Below are positions 6,669-15,865 of a stretch of DNA of 64,000 nucleotides, piece by piece. Origin of the DNA: Sphingobacteriales bacterium. GTDB taxonomy: Bacteria; Bacteroidota; Bacteroidia; Sphingobacteriales; Sphingobacteriaceae. Location: contig RDYW01000045.1 of the NCBI GenBank assembly GCA_004293485.1, forward strand, positions 24,129 through 88,128. The letters are read 5' to 3'. Both the position numbers and the translations under genes were made by a program. The notes beneath the pieces are model-generated. The model made no database searches. It had not been told where the DNA came from and worked only from the letters and a program-made list of their open reading frames with translations. Positions within the stretch are counted from its first letter, which is position 1. Every line of letters begins with the position of its first letter.

Positions 6669-9482
6669 ATGTATAAAACATTATTAAACAGTTTATTATA
6701 TGCTTTTATTTTAATAATTACATCACTGTGTTGCAAGGCGCAAATATTAGATGAAATACAAAACCCACCAGCTATAAAATTTAATCAAATTAATACCAAA
6801 AGTTTTCAAATTATATACCCCGTAGGGCTAGAAAGCGAAGCCCAAAAAGTAGCCAATACCTTAAATACCATTATTGCCGATGTAAGTAAATCGTTGAAAA
6901 AACTCCCCCACCCTATTAGCATTATTTTACAAAACCAAGGTGTAATTTCAAATGCGTTTGTAAGTATGGCACCAAGGCGGTCGGAGTTTTATACCATTCC
7001 CGGGCAGGAGTATGATATGCAAGATTGGGTTAATAGCCTTTGCGTACACGAGCTTAGGCATGTAGTACAGTTTGATAAAATTGCGGGATATTTGGGTAAG
7101 CCCTTGTTCGAAGAATTAAAGTTAGCTCTGTTTGGCATCGGCTTACCGCCATGGTATTTTGAGGGCGATGCGGTAGGGATTGAAACTGCATTAACCGAAG
7201 CTGGCCGTGGCCGACAGCCCGATTTTGAAATGGTTTTACGCAGCAATATTTTATCAAATAAAAAGTATAGTTATTCTAAAAATTACCTTGGGTCTATCAA
7301 AAATTTTACCCCAGGTTATTATCCTTTGGGTTACTTTATGGTAACCAAAATGAGGCGAGATTTTGGTGCCGATGTGTTAGATAAAACTTTAAGTAGGATG
7401 GCAAAATTTCCTTTTCGGTTTTACAATTTTTCGTCATCGTTTAAAAAAATATCGGGCTATAATACCCAACAATTGTATGTAAAAACTATGGCCGAAATGG
7501 ACAGCCTTTGGCAACACCAATACCAAAAAAATAAACCTTTAACCTATACGCCACTAAATCCTCAAACTATAACGCCTACCAATTATCTTTTCCCTTTTTT
7601 ACTGGCTAATCAAAGTATTTTATGCTTAAAAAACTCTAAAATTATAACGCCTACACTTACGTTGATATCCCCTAAAGGGAAACAAAAACACCTTTTACGC
7701 ATAGGCTACCAAACCGAACTTAACCTACATTATGCCAATAATATGGTGGTATGGGACGAATACCGAAGCGATAAACGTTTTCACCAACGCTCATTTAACG
7801 TTATCAATACCTATAATATTAATACCCAAAAATATACACAGCTAACTTTTAAAACGCGTTTATTTTCGCCAGCCTTATCGGCCAATGCCAAAACCATTGT
7901 GGCCGTAAAGGTAAGTACGCAAAATAAATTTGCGGTTGTAGAGCTAGATGCCATAAGCGGTAAGCAAATAAATGAATATCCTAACCCGCAAAATTTTGTA
8001 TTGCAATTTCCGAGGTTTGATGATTTAACTCAGCAAATAGTAGTATCGGCCGTAAGCGATAAGGGCAAAACCTTGCTGTTGTATAATAGGGCGTATAAAA
8101 CGATGCAGCAAATTTTACCTTGGACGGGGGCATTGATAGCCCGCCCATTTTTTTATAAAAACGAAATTATTTACAAAGCGCATTATAACGGTATTGATAA
8201 TTTGTATAGCGTAAATTTAGTATCCCATAAAATAAAACAGCTTAGCAATGCCCAATTTGGAGCTTTTAATGGCGATATTAGCCAAGATAAGTTACTGTTT
8301 AACGATTATCAGTATAACGGATATAATATTGCGGCTTTACCTATTGATAGCGTTTACGCTAAGGCGGATACTGTTTTTAGCAATAATTTTGTGGAATATT
8401 TTAAACCACTCCTCTCTCAAGAAAGTAATAATAATGTTTTAAAAAACTTACCTCAAACGGTTTATGAACCAAAACCCTATAAAGAAATTAGTCATTTGTT
8501 TTATTTCCACAGCATTAGGCCTGTAAGCAGCAACAATAATTTTTTTGATAGCAGTATACTCGGTTTTAATATACTATCGAACAATAAATTAGGTACTATG
8601 GCTTTTAAGGTGGGGTATCAATACAACCAGGCAATCCAAAAAAGCCAATATAATGCGTCGTTTACTTACGCTAAATATTATCCTGTTATAACGTTTAATT
8701 ATCAAAACAGGCCGCTAATGGGCTATGCCAAAACTAATAGTGGCGTTGTTCCATTTTACTGGCGTGAAAATTATAGCCAATTAAATATACAATTACCCTA
8801 TACCAGCAATTGGCTTAATCAAAAATTAAGTATGAAACTGGAAGCTGGTACCAGTTATACCCAACGCTACCAAATTAGCTTAAAGGGTACAAATTTACCT
8901 ATGGAGATTAAATTTCCGCTCGATTATCAGTACACGTTTGCATTAAACCAAAGCCGTAGCCCTAGGGATTTGGCACCACGGTTTGGTCAAAATTTTAGCG
9001 TAGGCTACAGCCATTTGCCTTTTCACACGCAAAAAGGCACAATATTATTTATGCGTAGCCAATTTTATTTCCCTGGTTTATTGGCTAATCATAGCTTGCA
9101 AGCCAGTTTTAATATGCAAAATGCTAGTGGTATTTATCGTAATAATATAGATATACCACGGGCAAGTGGCTTTGCCAATATAGATGCGATAGGCAAAATT
9201 AAAAATACCTTGTTGCTTGATTATAGGTTCCCAATTGCTTACCCCGACTGGCAACTGGGGCCGTTGGCTTACATTAAACAAGTAAAAGGGGGTGTTTTTA
9301 CAGATTTTGAAAACTTGGGCAATAGCAAAGCATTACGCACTTACGGCTTAGAGTTGCGGGCCGATATGAATTTACTGCGTTTTTATTTACCTAATTTTGA
9401 TGTAGGAGGGAGGCTGATATTTCCTGTTAATAACCGTAGTAAAAAGCCTATATTCGAATTTGGTTTTAATTATAACTTATAA
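6669..9482 (+). CDS. Large envelope protein: metalloprotease-like head, beta-propeller and outer-membrane barrel-like tail
   Basis: 937 residues with a signal peptide ending near CKAQ. Residues about 30-280 look like a gluzincin peptidase: HELRH fits HExxH, and an EGDAVGIET stretch about 40 residues later could supply the third zinc ligand. Residues about 290-580 have repeated strand patterns with DEYRSDK- and AKTIVAVK-like blades, as in TolB/DPP-IV propellers. The last 300 residues are alternating strands ending in FEFGFNYNL, the aromatic end expected of an outer-membrane beta-barrel. A tethered periplasmic or surface protease is a fair inference. I know of no characterised member. The following gene starts one base after its stop. 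Confidence 0.7.
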   Translation: MYKTLLNSLLYAFILIITSLCCKAQILDEIQNPPAIKFNQINTKSFQIIYPVGLESEAQKVANTLNTIIADVSKSLKKLPHPISIILQNQGVISNAFVSMAPRRSEFYTIPGQEYDMQDWVNSLCVHELRHVVQFDKIAGYLGKPLFEELKLALFGIGLPPWYFEGDAVGIETALTEAGRGRQPDFEMVLRSNILSNKKYSYSKNYLGSIKNFTPGYYPLGYFMVTKMRRDFGADVLDKTLSRMAKFPFRFYNFSSSFKKISGYNTQQLYVKTMAEMDSLWQHQYQKNKPLTYTPLNPQTITPTNYLFPFLLANQSILCLKNSKIITPTLTLISPKGKQKHLLRIGYQTELNLHYANNMVVWDEYRSDKRFHQRSFNVINTYNINTQKYTQLTFKTRLFSPALSANAKTIVAVKVSTQNKFAVVELDAISGKQINEYPNPQNFVLQFPRFDDLTQQIVVSAVSDKGKTLLLYNRAYKTMQQILPWTGALIARPFFYKNEIIYKAHYNGIDNLYSVNLVSHKIKQLSNAQFGAFNGDISQDKLLFNDYQYNGYNIAALPIDSVYAKADTVFSNNFVEYFKPLLSQESNNNVLKNLPQTVYEPKPYKEISHLFYFHSIRPVSSNNNFFDSSILGFNILSNNKLGTMAFKVGYQYNQAIQKSQYNASFTYAKYYPVITFNYQNRPLMGYAKTNSGVVPFYWRENYSQLNIQLPYTSNWLNQKLSMKLEAGTSYTQRYQISLKGTNLPMEIKFPLDYQYTFALNQSRSPRDLAPRFGQNFSVGYSHLPFHTQKGTILFMRSQFYFPGLLANHSLQASFNMQNASGIYRNNIDIPRASGFANIDAIGKIKNTLLLDYRFPIAYPDWQLGPLAYIKQVKGGVFTDFENLGNSKALRTYGLELRADMNLLRFYLPNFDVGGRLIFPVNNRSKKPIFEFGFNYNL

Positions 9483-9483
9483 A

Positions 9484-9801
9484 ATGAATTTTAAAACAGT
9501 ACTTATCATTTTAATTTCGGTATTGGTAACGGTACTATTGATGCAAAACGGGGGTAATGTGCCTATAAAAGTTGTCTTTATAAGTTTTACAATATCAAAA
9601 ATAAGCTTAATGAGTGCCATGCTATTGCTAGGGTTTGTAGCTGGATTTTTAGTACGCAAACAAGTTACACTTCCAAAAAACCCAAAATTAAGTTACCAAA
9701 ATATCCCTTTAGAAATTAACGATACCTACAACGATAAAGAATATATCTATACGCAGCCCAAAAAAGGATTGAGCAATGAAGATAGGGAGTATATTAATTA
9801 A
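9484..9801 (+). CDS. Small membrane protein, LapA/DUF1049-like
   Basis: 105 residues with two membrane helices (about 4-20 and 38-58) separated by a short strand (VPIKVVFISFTISKISL), the layout of LapA-domain (DUF1049) proteins. The second helix carries the LLLGFVAGFLVRK turn typical of that family. A polar cytoplasmic tail follows. In E. coli, LapA works in lipopolysaccharide assembly control. Whether that holds here is unknown. I chose the ATG at 9484 because the earlier in-frame start at 9460 lies inside the preceding gene. Confidence 0.65.
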   Translation: MNFKTVLIILISVLVTVLLMQNGGNVPIKVVFISFTISKISLMSAMLLLGFVAGFLVRKQVTLPKNPKLSYQNIPLEINDTYNDKEYIYTQPKKGLSNEDREYIN

Positions 9802-9884
9802 GGCTATATCGTATAATTGTATTGGCTAATACACATACTTATTGTGCTAAAAAGCCAGCAAACATAACATTATAACGAAAGGGG

Positions 9885-11207
9885 CTAAAATACCGCCTTA
9901 AAAATATCGTTACCTAAGGCAAAAACCATTAGCGCAGCCAATATTACAAAGCCTACTATTTGGGCTCGCTCCATAAATTTATCGCTTAATGGTTTCCCTT
10001 TTATTATTTCTACTAGTAAAAACACCGAGTGACCTCCATCTAAAGCAGGTATAGGCAATAAATTCATTAAAGCTAAACCCATAGATAACAAGCCTGTAAT
10101 ACTCCAAAATTTTGCCCAATCAAACACACCACCATACAGTTTACGGGCAATGGTTATAGGGCCTGATAAGGCTTTATCGGCCCTTACTTCGCCCTTAAAA
10201 ATTTTACCTATTCCCTTAAAATTATCTACAAAAGTGCCCCAAGCCTTTGATATACCAGCTGGCAAGGCCGAAAAAAAGCCAAATTCTTGAGTTTTAGTTG
10301 TAATTTCAATGGGTTTAACCGCAAAGCCAATGGTACCCTCGCCACTTACCATTACAGGCAAAGTAAACACACCGCCGTTACGTAGGGCGGTTACTTGTAC
10401 TGTTTGGTTTTTTTGGCTTGCTAAAACAGTTTTTAATTGATCAAAAAACATGGCCGACTCTCCATTTACACTTAATATTAAATCGCCTTTTAGCAATCCC
10501 GCTTTGGCGGCATAACCACCTACCATTACCGAATCTATCTCGGCTTTCATACGTGGGCTTATAAAATCGGCTGGCGAGGCATCGGATAGTGTGTTTAAAA
10601 TATCTGCCGGAACAGAAATTATCTTAGTTTCGCCGTTACGTAAAACCGTAATATTTGCTTTATCTATAAATACTTTCGAGCTGCGTATTTCATCAAAACG
10701 TTCTAATTTTTTACCATTAATAGCTAAAATTTTATCGCCACCTTGCAAACCCATTTTATCGCCTACAATGCCAGGCGCAATCCCAAATTTTAATTGATCG
10801 TTAGGGATATAGGTTTCGCCGTACTTAAATGTTAGCATCCAAAAAATAAAAATACCAACGATAATGTTTACGGCAATACCGCCAAGCATTACTATTAAAC
10901 GTTGCCAAGCCGGTTTGCTTCTAAACTCCCAAGGTTGTGGTGGTAAAGCCATTGCTTCGGTATCCATACTTTCATCTATCATACCAGCAATTTTTACATA
11001 ACCGCCTAATGGTAACCATCCAATGCCATATTCTACCTCTTTGTAGGTAAAACTAAATAGTTTAAAACCGTAAGCATCAAAAAATAAATAAAATTTTTCT
11101 ACTTTAATACCAAAAGCCCTAGCAGCTAAAAAGTGCCCGCCTTCGTGTAAAACAATTAAAATTGATAGGCCTAACAACAGCTGCCCAATCATTACTAATA
11201 CTTCCAT
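9885..11207 (-). CDS. rseP: RIP metalloprotease RseP (site-2 protease)
   Basis: A 440-residue intramembrane zinc protease. HEGGH at residues 21-25 lies in the first membrane helix and gives two zinc ligands and the catalytic Glu. NLLPIPALDGGH near residue 380 gives the third ligand. Two PDZ domains lie between (GIVGDKMGLQGGDKIL and GGYAAKAGLLKGDLIL). It cleaves anti-sigma factors after a first cut by another protease and also removes leftover signal peptides. It is followed by dxr in the usual bacterial order reversed: on the minus strand, dxr comes first and rseP 40 bases after. Confidence 0.95.
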   Translation of the reverse strand: MEVLVMIGQLLLGLSILIVLHEGGHFLAARAFGIKVEKFYLFFDAYGFKLFSFTYKEVEYGIGWLPLGGYVKIAGMIDESMDTEAMALPPQPWEFRSKPAWQRLIVMLGGIAVNIIVGIFIFWMLTFKYGETYIPNDQLKFGIAPGIVGDKMGLQGGDKILAINGKKLERFDEIRSSKVFIDKANITVLRNGETKIISVPADILNTLSDASPADFISPRMKAEIDSVMVGGYAAKAGLLKGDLILSVNGESAMFFDQLKTVLASQKNQTVQVTALRNGGVFTLPVMVSGEGTIGFAVKPIEITTKTQEFGFFSALPAGISKAWGTFVDNFKGIGKIFKGEVRADKALSGPITIARKLYGGVFDWAKFWSITGLLSMGLALMNLLPIPALDGGHSVFLLVEIIKGKPLSDKFMERAQIVGFVILAALMVFALGNDIFKAVF

Positions 11208-11247
11208 TTATGTGTTTTATGTGTTTGTTTTTGGTTTGATAATTTAC

Positions 11248-12408
11248 TTAAATATTTGTTACCAATTGCTGGGCAAATATGCGAGTTTCTGCATCAGTTT
11301 TATAATAATCTTCTAAAACAGGGTTTTTTAAATAGGCTATTTTTGCCATACAGGTTTCTATCACTTCGCTCATTTGTAAAAAACCTATTTTTTCTTCTAA
11401 AAAATTAGCTACAACTACCTCGTTTGCAGCGTTTAAAATGCAGGGCATATTGCCACCTTGTTTTAGGGCGGTAAAGGCCAAGTCTAGGTTTTTAAACGTT
11501 TGGGTATCGGCTTGCTCAAAAGTTAAGGCGGGGTAATCTAAAAAACTAAACCTTTTAAAATCGTTTTTTATCCTTTCGGGATAAGCCAAAGCATATTGTA
11601 TGGGCAGTTTCATATCGGGCAGGCCCATTTGTGCTTTCATTGAGCCATCGGTAAACTGCACCATAGAGTGGACGATGGATTGTGGATGCACAATTACATC
11701 TATTTGCGCTGCCTCCAAATTAAACAACCATTTGGCTTCAATAACTTCTAAACCCTTGTTCATTAAAGTAGCCGAATCGATGGTTATTTTTGCACCCATT
11801 GTCCAGTTTGGGTGTTTTAAAGCTTGTTGTGGCGTAACTTCGGATAAAAATTCGATGTTTCTCCCCCGAAAGGGGCCACCCGATGCGGTTAAATAAATTT
11901 TCTCTATCGGGTTATGTTCTTCGCCTTGCAGGCATTGGAAAATAGCCGAATGTTCGGAATCTACGGGTAATATTTTTACGCCATATTCCGTTGACAATTG
12001 GGTAATTAATTGGCCTGCAACTACCAAAGTTTCTTTATTGGCTAGGGCAATGTGCTTGCCTGCTTTTATGGCGGCAATGGTGGGTTTTAAACCCGCAAAA
12101 CCTACCAAAGCCGTAAGCACAACGGTTATTTGTGGTAAAAGCACACATTCGCAAAGTGCGTTTAAACCTGCTTTAACCTCTATTTGGGTATGCGCTAAGG
12201 CGGATTTTAGCTGGGCATACTTGCTATCATCAGCTATAACCACACAGGCTGGGTTAAATTTTAGGGCTTGGGTAATTAATAAATCTACATTGGATTGTGC
12301 GGTTAAAACTGCAACGGCAAACCTATCGGGGTTTGCGCCAATTACTTCTAAAGCCTGTGTGCCAATGCTGCCAGTACTGCCTAAAATGGCTATTTGTTTT
12401 TTAATCAA
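11248..12408 (-). CDS. dxr: 1-deoxy-D-xylulose 5-phosphate reductoisomerase
   Basis: 386 residues, the usual length. The enzyme makes MEP from DXP with NADPH, the first committed step of the non-mevalonate isoprenoid pathway. GSTGSIGTQ at residues 10-18 binds NADPH. PVDSEHSAIFQ carries the metal-binding Asp and Glu, and HPNWTMGAKITIDSATLMNKG-like and SIVHSMVQF segments are diagnostic. It is upstream of rseP on the minus strand. The GH3-like gene lies 43 bases upstream, so the three may form an operon. Confidence 0.96.
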   Translation of the reverse strand: MIKKQIAILGSTGSIGTQALEVIGANPDRFAVAVLTAQSNVDLLITQALKFNPACVVIADDSKYAQLKSALAHTQIEVKAGLNALCECVLLPQITVVLTALVGFAGLKPTIAAIKAGKHIALANKETLVVAGQLITQLSTEYGVKILPVDSEHSAIFQCLQGEEHNPIEKIYLTASGGPFRGRNIEFLSEVTPQQALKHPNWTMGAKITIDSATLMNKGLEVIEAKWLFNLEAAQIDVIVHPQSIVHSMVQFTDGSMKAQMGLPDMKLPIQYALAYPERIKNDFKRFSFLDYPALTFEQADTQTFKNLDLAFTALKQGGNMPCILNAANEVVVANFLEEKIGFLQMSEVIETCMAKIAYLKNPVLEDYYKTDAETRIFAQQLVTNI

Positions 12409-12451
12409 TTTTTTAACGTTTTACATTCATCGGCGCAAAGCCAACAAAAAA

Positions 12452-13948
12452 TTATGCTATGTATGGTGTTAATTCATCGGCAATTAGGCGGTTGTTTGCC
12501 AACCTTGGCACTTTATTTTGTCCGCCTAGTTTACCTTGTGTACGCATATAATTTATAAACGCATTTGGTTTTAAATTATGCAGTTGCAAAGGTTGCAATA
12601 TATTACCTTTAATAAGGTCGGCGTAATAAATATTTTTTTGTTGCAATGCGGTGTCAACTTTAAGGGCAAAAGCGGCAATATTGGCGGGTGGTTTTGTAAA
12701 TTCAACAAACCACTCGTGGTAAGGCAAGCCACCTTGGGGCGGGTTTATTTGCGGGGCAAGGGAAAATTCGGTAATTTCTACGCCTTCTTTATTTGCCACC
12801 GAAAGTAAAGCATGTTCCACCTCTTCGGCAATTACGTGTTCGCCAAAGGCACTTATAAAATGTTTTATACGGCCAGTTACCAAAATTTTGTAGGGATTTT
12901 TGGATACAAATTTTACCGTGTCGCCAATGCTATACGCCCACAAGCCAGCATTGGTGCTTAAAATTAGGGCGTAGTTTTTGTTTAACTCCACTTCGGCGAG
13001 GCATAAACGGGTGGGGTTTTCGGTAAAAAACTCATCAACAGGGATAAACTCGTAAAATATGCCACCATTAACCAAAAGTAATAAACTGGCATCGTTTTGA
13101 TTATCCTGAAAAGCAATAAAACCCTCGCTGGCTGGGTAAGTTTCAATGGTATCTACATCAAAACCAATACTTTCTACCATTTTTGCTTTGTAAGGTTGGT
13201 AGTTTACGCCGCCGTGTACAAACAGTTTAAAATTGGGGAAAATATCTTTTATTTTTTTGTTGGCTTGCGCCGATAACTTATCAAAATACATTTGGCACCA
13301 AGGCGGGATGCCCGAAATCAAGGTCATATCCTCGTTAATGGTTTCGGTAACAATGGCATCTACTTTTGCTTCCCAATCTTCTATGCAATTGGTGGCATAA
13401 ATGGGTAAGCGGTTTTTTTGTAAATATTGCGGTACGTGGTGCGCCACAATCCCCGAAAGGCGACCAAAAGCTACGCCATTTTTTTGTTCTAAAACGGGGC
13501 TTCCTTGCAAAAATATCATTTTACCATCCACAAAATCGGCTTTGCCAGTTTGATTGATGTAACACAACAAAGCATTTTTTGCCGCCTTAATGTGGTAAGG
13601 CATAGATTGTTTGCTAATAGGAACATACTTTACACCCGATGTAGTGCCCGATGTTTTGGCAAAATACAGTGGCAAGCCCGGCCATAAAACATTAGCTTGG
13701 CCAGCCACAGTTTTATCAATATAGGGTTTTAGGTCTTCGTAATCTCGTATGGGTACTTGGCGTTTATAATCTTGGTAGGATTTTATGGTTGCAAACTGAT
13801 GGTTTTTACCAAAAGCGGTATTTTTTGCGGTATTTATAAGCGATTTAAAAACAGTTTGTTGTGCTTTTAAGGCGTTGTTTTTCCATTTGTTAATTTGCCA
13901 AACTGCAAATTTTGCATAGGGTTTGCTTAATGCCGCTTTTAATCCCAC
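12452..13948 (-). CDS. GH3-family acyl-adenylating enzyme-like protein
   Basis: 498 residues matching the GH3 auxin-responsive promoter family of the adenylate-forming superfamily. The phosphate-binding motif is FAKTSGTTSG (about residue 112). There is an AMP-binding ETYPASEGF, an IGDTVKFV stretch and GRIKHFISAFGEHV near the C-terminal domain hinge. Plant GH3 enzymes join amino acids to hormones. Bacterial homologues are common in Bacteroidota, and their acid and amine substrates are unknown to me. The gene sits in front of dxr and rseP on the minus strand. Confidence 0.85.
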   Translation of the reverse strand: MGLKAALSKPYAKFAVWQINKWKNNALKAQQTVFKSLINTAKNTAFGKNHQFATIKSYQDYKRQVPIRDYEDLKPYIDKTVAGQANVLWPGLPLYFAKTSGTTSGVKYVPISKQSMPYHIKAAKNALLCYINQTGKADFVDGKMIFLQGSPVLEQKNGVAFGRLSGIVAHHVPQYLQKNRLPIYATNCIEDWEAKVDAIVTETINEDMTLISGIPPWCQMYFDKLSAQANKKIKDIFPNFKLFVHGGVNYQPYKAKMVESIGFDVDTIETYPASEGFIAFQDNQNDASLLLLVNGGIFYEFIPVDEFFTENPTRLCLAEVELNKNYALILSTNAGLWAYSIGDTVKFVSKNPYKILVTGRIKHFISAFGEHVIAEEVEHALLSVANKEGVEITEFSLAPQINPPQGGLPYHEWFVEFTKPPANIAAFALKVDTALQQKNIYYADLIKGNILQPLQLHNLKPNAFINYMRTQGKLGGQNKVPRLANNRLIADELTPYIA

Positions 13949-14039
13949 GTTGTGTAATTTGTTTAATATTTAGGGAAATTTTTGTTTTTTGTTATGATTT
14001 CGAATGATTTTTTTGACAGATAAAATTCAGGCTGTTTCA

Positions 14040-14270
14040 TTAATTAATTTTCTTTTTAAAAGTATTATTAATTTTTAATGGATGCCCTTTATCATCAAAT
14101 TCAATATCAAATGAAACCAAAAAAATATCGCCGTTAGGATACTCTTTTTTCCAATATCCATCATCATCTTCTTTGTAATAATAAGGATTACCTAATTCGA
14201 AGGCTCGCTGTCTGCCAAAATCAGCAAAGTTGTTAAGATTGCTAAGTAACCTATCAATTAAATTATCCAT
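14040..14270 (-). CDS. Hypothetical 76-residue cytosolic protein
   Basis: No family recognised. The product is acidic and aromatic with no signal peptide or membrane helix. It has a helical start (MDNLIDRLLSNLNNFADFGR) and a strand-rich part, DDGYWKKEYPNGDIFLVSFD. Codon use and length are credible, and it stands alone 92 bases downstream of the GH3-like gene on the same strand. It could be an orphan immunity-like or regulatory protein. There is no further support. Confidence 0.5.
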   Translation of the reverse strand: MDNLIDRLLSNLNNFADFGRQRAFELGNPYYYKEDDDGYWKKEYPNGDIFLVSFDIEFDDKGHPLKINNTFKKKIN

Positions 14271-14424
14271 AAATAGTACAACAATAACTAATTTTTTTCT
14301 TTCTTTTTTTTGTACAAAACACTATTGGTTTTGTTTTACTAATTTACAAAAGTAAGTTTTTTTTACCCAATATTTTTTCAGCAAACGAATTTTATACGTA
14401 AGCCCCCAAGAATTTTAAACAAAA

Positions 14425-14453
14425 AAAAACCGATATTGCTATCGGTTTTTTTT
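14425..14453 (-). terminator. Rho-independent terminator of the beta-barrel gene
   Basis: AAAAACCGATA-TTGC-TATCGGTTTTT forms an 11-bp stem just downstream of the minus-strand beta-barrel gene that ends at 14472. Both strands have tracts suitable for termination. Confidence 0.75.
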
Positions 14454-14471
14454 AAAAATTTGTGTTTGATT

Positions 14472-15164
14472 TTAAAACGAAAAACCTACCATAAATGATA
14501 AAACACGGTTACTGGTTTTACCGTTACCAATAGCATTATTGTTATAGTTACCTAAACCTAAACCATAATTTACGTTAAAATTTAAACCGTTTTTTAATTT
14601 ATAACCAGCAAGACCATTAAAACCATAATCAAAAGCTCTAATTTCATCTTCTTTACTTCCAAACTTAATACTTTCAGATTCAGATGCATTCATTGTAAAG
14701 TTTCCAATTGTAGCTTTACTTTCTACTTTTACTTTACCCGATAATCCGTAAGCTAAGTATGGCCCAGCACCAAAATAAAAACCATTAAAATTAAAAACAG
14801 CGTTTAAAGGAAGTTCCAAGTACATAATATTGGTTTTAATATTCATAGTTTGAGAAACCATACCACCTTCTTCTTCGTCTTCAAAACTATCCATTTCAGT
14901 TACTTTAAAACCTTTTCCACTTAAACTTAAACCAGGTTGAATAGAAAACTTGCCAGAAACTGGTATATCAGCATAGCCACCAAAATTAAATGATGTTAAA
15001 GATTTTATAAAATCTTTATCTTCAGAAGTAATACCATCGCCTGATATAGCTACCGTAGCTAAGTTAACACCAGCCCTAACCCCAAACTTTACGCCATCTT
15101 TTGATTGCGCCATAACGCTTCCGCCCACAAAGGCTAAAGCCAGTAAAATGAAAATTTTTTTCAT
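14472..15164 (-). CDS. Outer-membrane beta-barrel protein (PorT-like porin family)
   Basis: 230 residues from the ATG at 15164, which opens a standard signal peptide (MKKIFILLALAFVGGSVMAQ). An upstream ATG at 15194 would add an unlikely ten-residue prefix. The mature part is made of alternating strands: FGVRAGVNLATV at the start, then repeated GFY/GYKLKNGLN-type hairpins, ending VLSFMVGFSF with a terminal Phe. This is the common outer-membrane beta-barrel (OMP_b-brl_2) architecture of Bacteroidota. An insert of about 20 acidic residues (DSFEDEEEGG) likely forms a surface loop. Its function is unknown. It is divergent from msrB. Confidence 0.8.
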   Translation of the reverse strand: MKKIFILLALAFVGGSVMAQSKDGVKFGVRAGVNLATVAISGDGITSEDKDFIKSLTSFNFGGYADIPVSGKFSIQPGLSLSGKGFKVTEMDSFEDEEEGGMVSQTMNIKTNIMYLELPLNAVFNFNGFYFGAGPYLAYGLSGKVKVESKATIGNFTMNASESESIKFGSKEDEIRAFDYGFNGLAGYKLKNGLNFNVNYGLGLGNYNNNAIGNGKTSNRVLSFMVGFSF

Positions 15165-15279
15165 GATCATTGATTTAATTGTTTTTGCAAACATAATTGT
15201 TTTTTATTAATTATTTTTGAATTAAAAAAATTGTTTAGCAATTGCAACTATAGTAACTTTAAACAAAAAAAACTTTTTT

Positions 15280-15642
15280 ATGCCCTACAACACCCTTACG
15301 CCCGAAGAAGCGCACATTATATTGCACAAAGGTACCGAAGCGCCTTTTACTGGCGAGTATACTAACCTTAAAAGTGCGGGTACTTACATTTGCCGCCAAT
15401 GCAATACGCCTTTGTACACCTCCGATACTAAGTTCGAGTCGCATTGCGGCTGGCCAAGTTTTGATAACGAAATAGCCGGTGCCGTAAGCCGTGTACCCGA
15501 TAAAGATGGCCGCCGTACCGAAATTGTATGTGCTAACTGCACAGGGCATTTAGGCCATGTATTTAAAGGCGAAGGCTTTACCCCAAAAAACACCCGACAT
15601 TGTGTAAATTCGTTAAGTATGTTATTTATAGCAGCTGGGTAG
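15280..15642 (+). CDS. msrB: Peptide-methionine (R)-S-oxide reductase
   Basis: 120 residues. It reduces methionine-R-sulfoxide in oxidised proteins. The catalytic Cys is in NTRHCVNS near the C-terminus. Two CxxC pairs, CRQC and CANC, form the structural zinc site, and GWPSFD and GHLGHVF are family motifs. There is no signal peptide, so it is cytosolic. The gene is followed directly by a GC-rich CGGGC-type repeat array. Confidence 0.95.
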   Translation: MPYNTLTPEEAHIILHKGTEAPFTGEYTNLKSAGTYICRQCNTPLYTSDTKFESHCGWPSFDNEIAGAVSRVPDKDGRRTEIVCANCTGHLGHVFKGEGFTPKNTRHCVNSLSMLFIAAG

Positions 15643-15647
15643 TGGCA

Positions 15648-15735
15648 TTGGGGCAACGGGCTTCAGGCAAAGGGCTTTGGGGCAACGGACTTCGGGCAAC
15701 GGACTTCGGGCAACGGGCAACGGGCTACAAGCAAA
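15648..15735. repeat. Degenerate CGGGC-type repeat array
   Basis: A run of short units, GGGCAACGGGCTTCAGGC and so on, with CGGGC or CGGAC every 6-8 bases. It starts right after the msrB stop. Its GC content is far above the surrounding sequence. The same type of array is found at 49725, 49985, 50693 and 51238. It has no reading frame that looks like a protein. Confidence 0.75.
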
Positions 15736-15820
15736 AAATCCTAAAAAATTAACCACAAAATTTTCCCCTAGTCCTTTAAAATTAATCTGAAATTTAAAAA
15801 ATATCCTTTTACTATTATTT

Positions 15821-15828
15821 TATATTTG
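15821..15828 (+). promoter_or_regulatory. Probable -7 element of gpmI
   Basis: TATATTTG matches TAnnTTTG exactly and lies 38 bases before the gpmI start codon. No clear TTG is found 17-20 bases upstream, so only the -7 half is supported. Confidence 0.4.
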
Positions 15829-15865
15829 CAGCATAGGCCTAAATGGCCTAGCTTAAATTATAATA

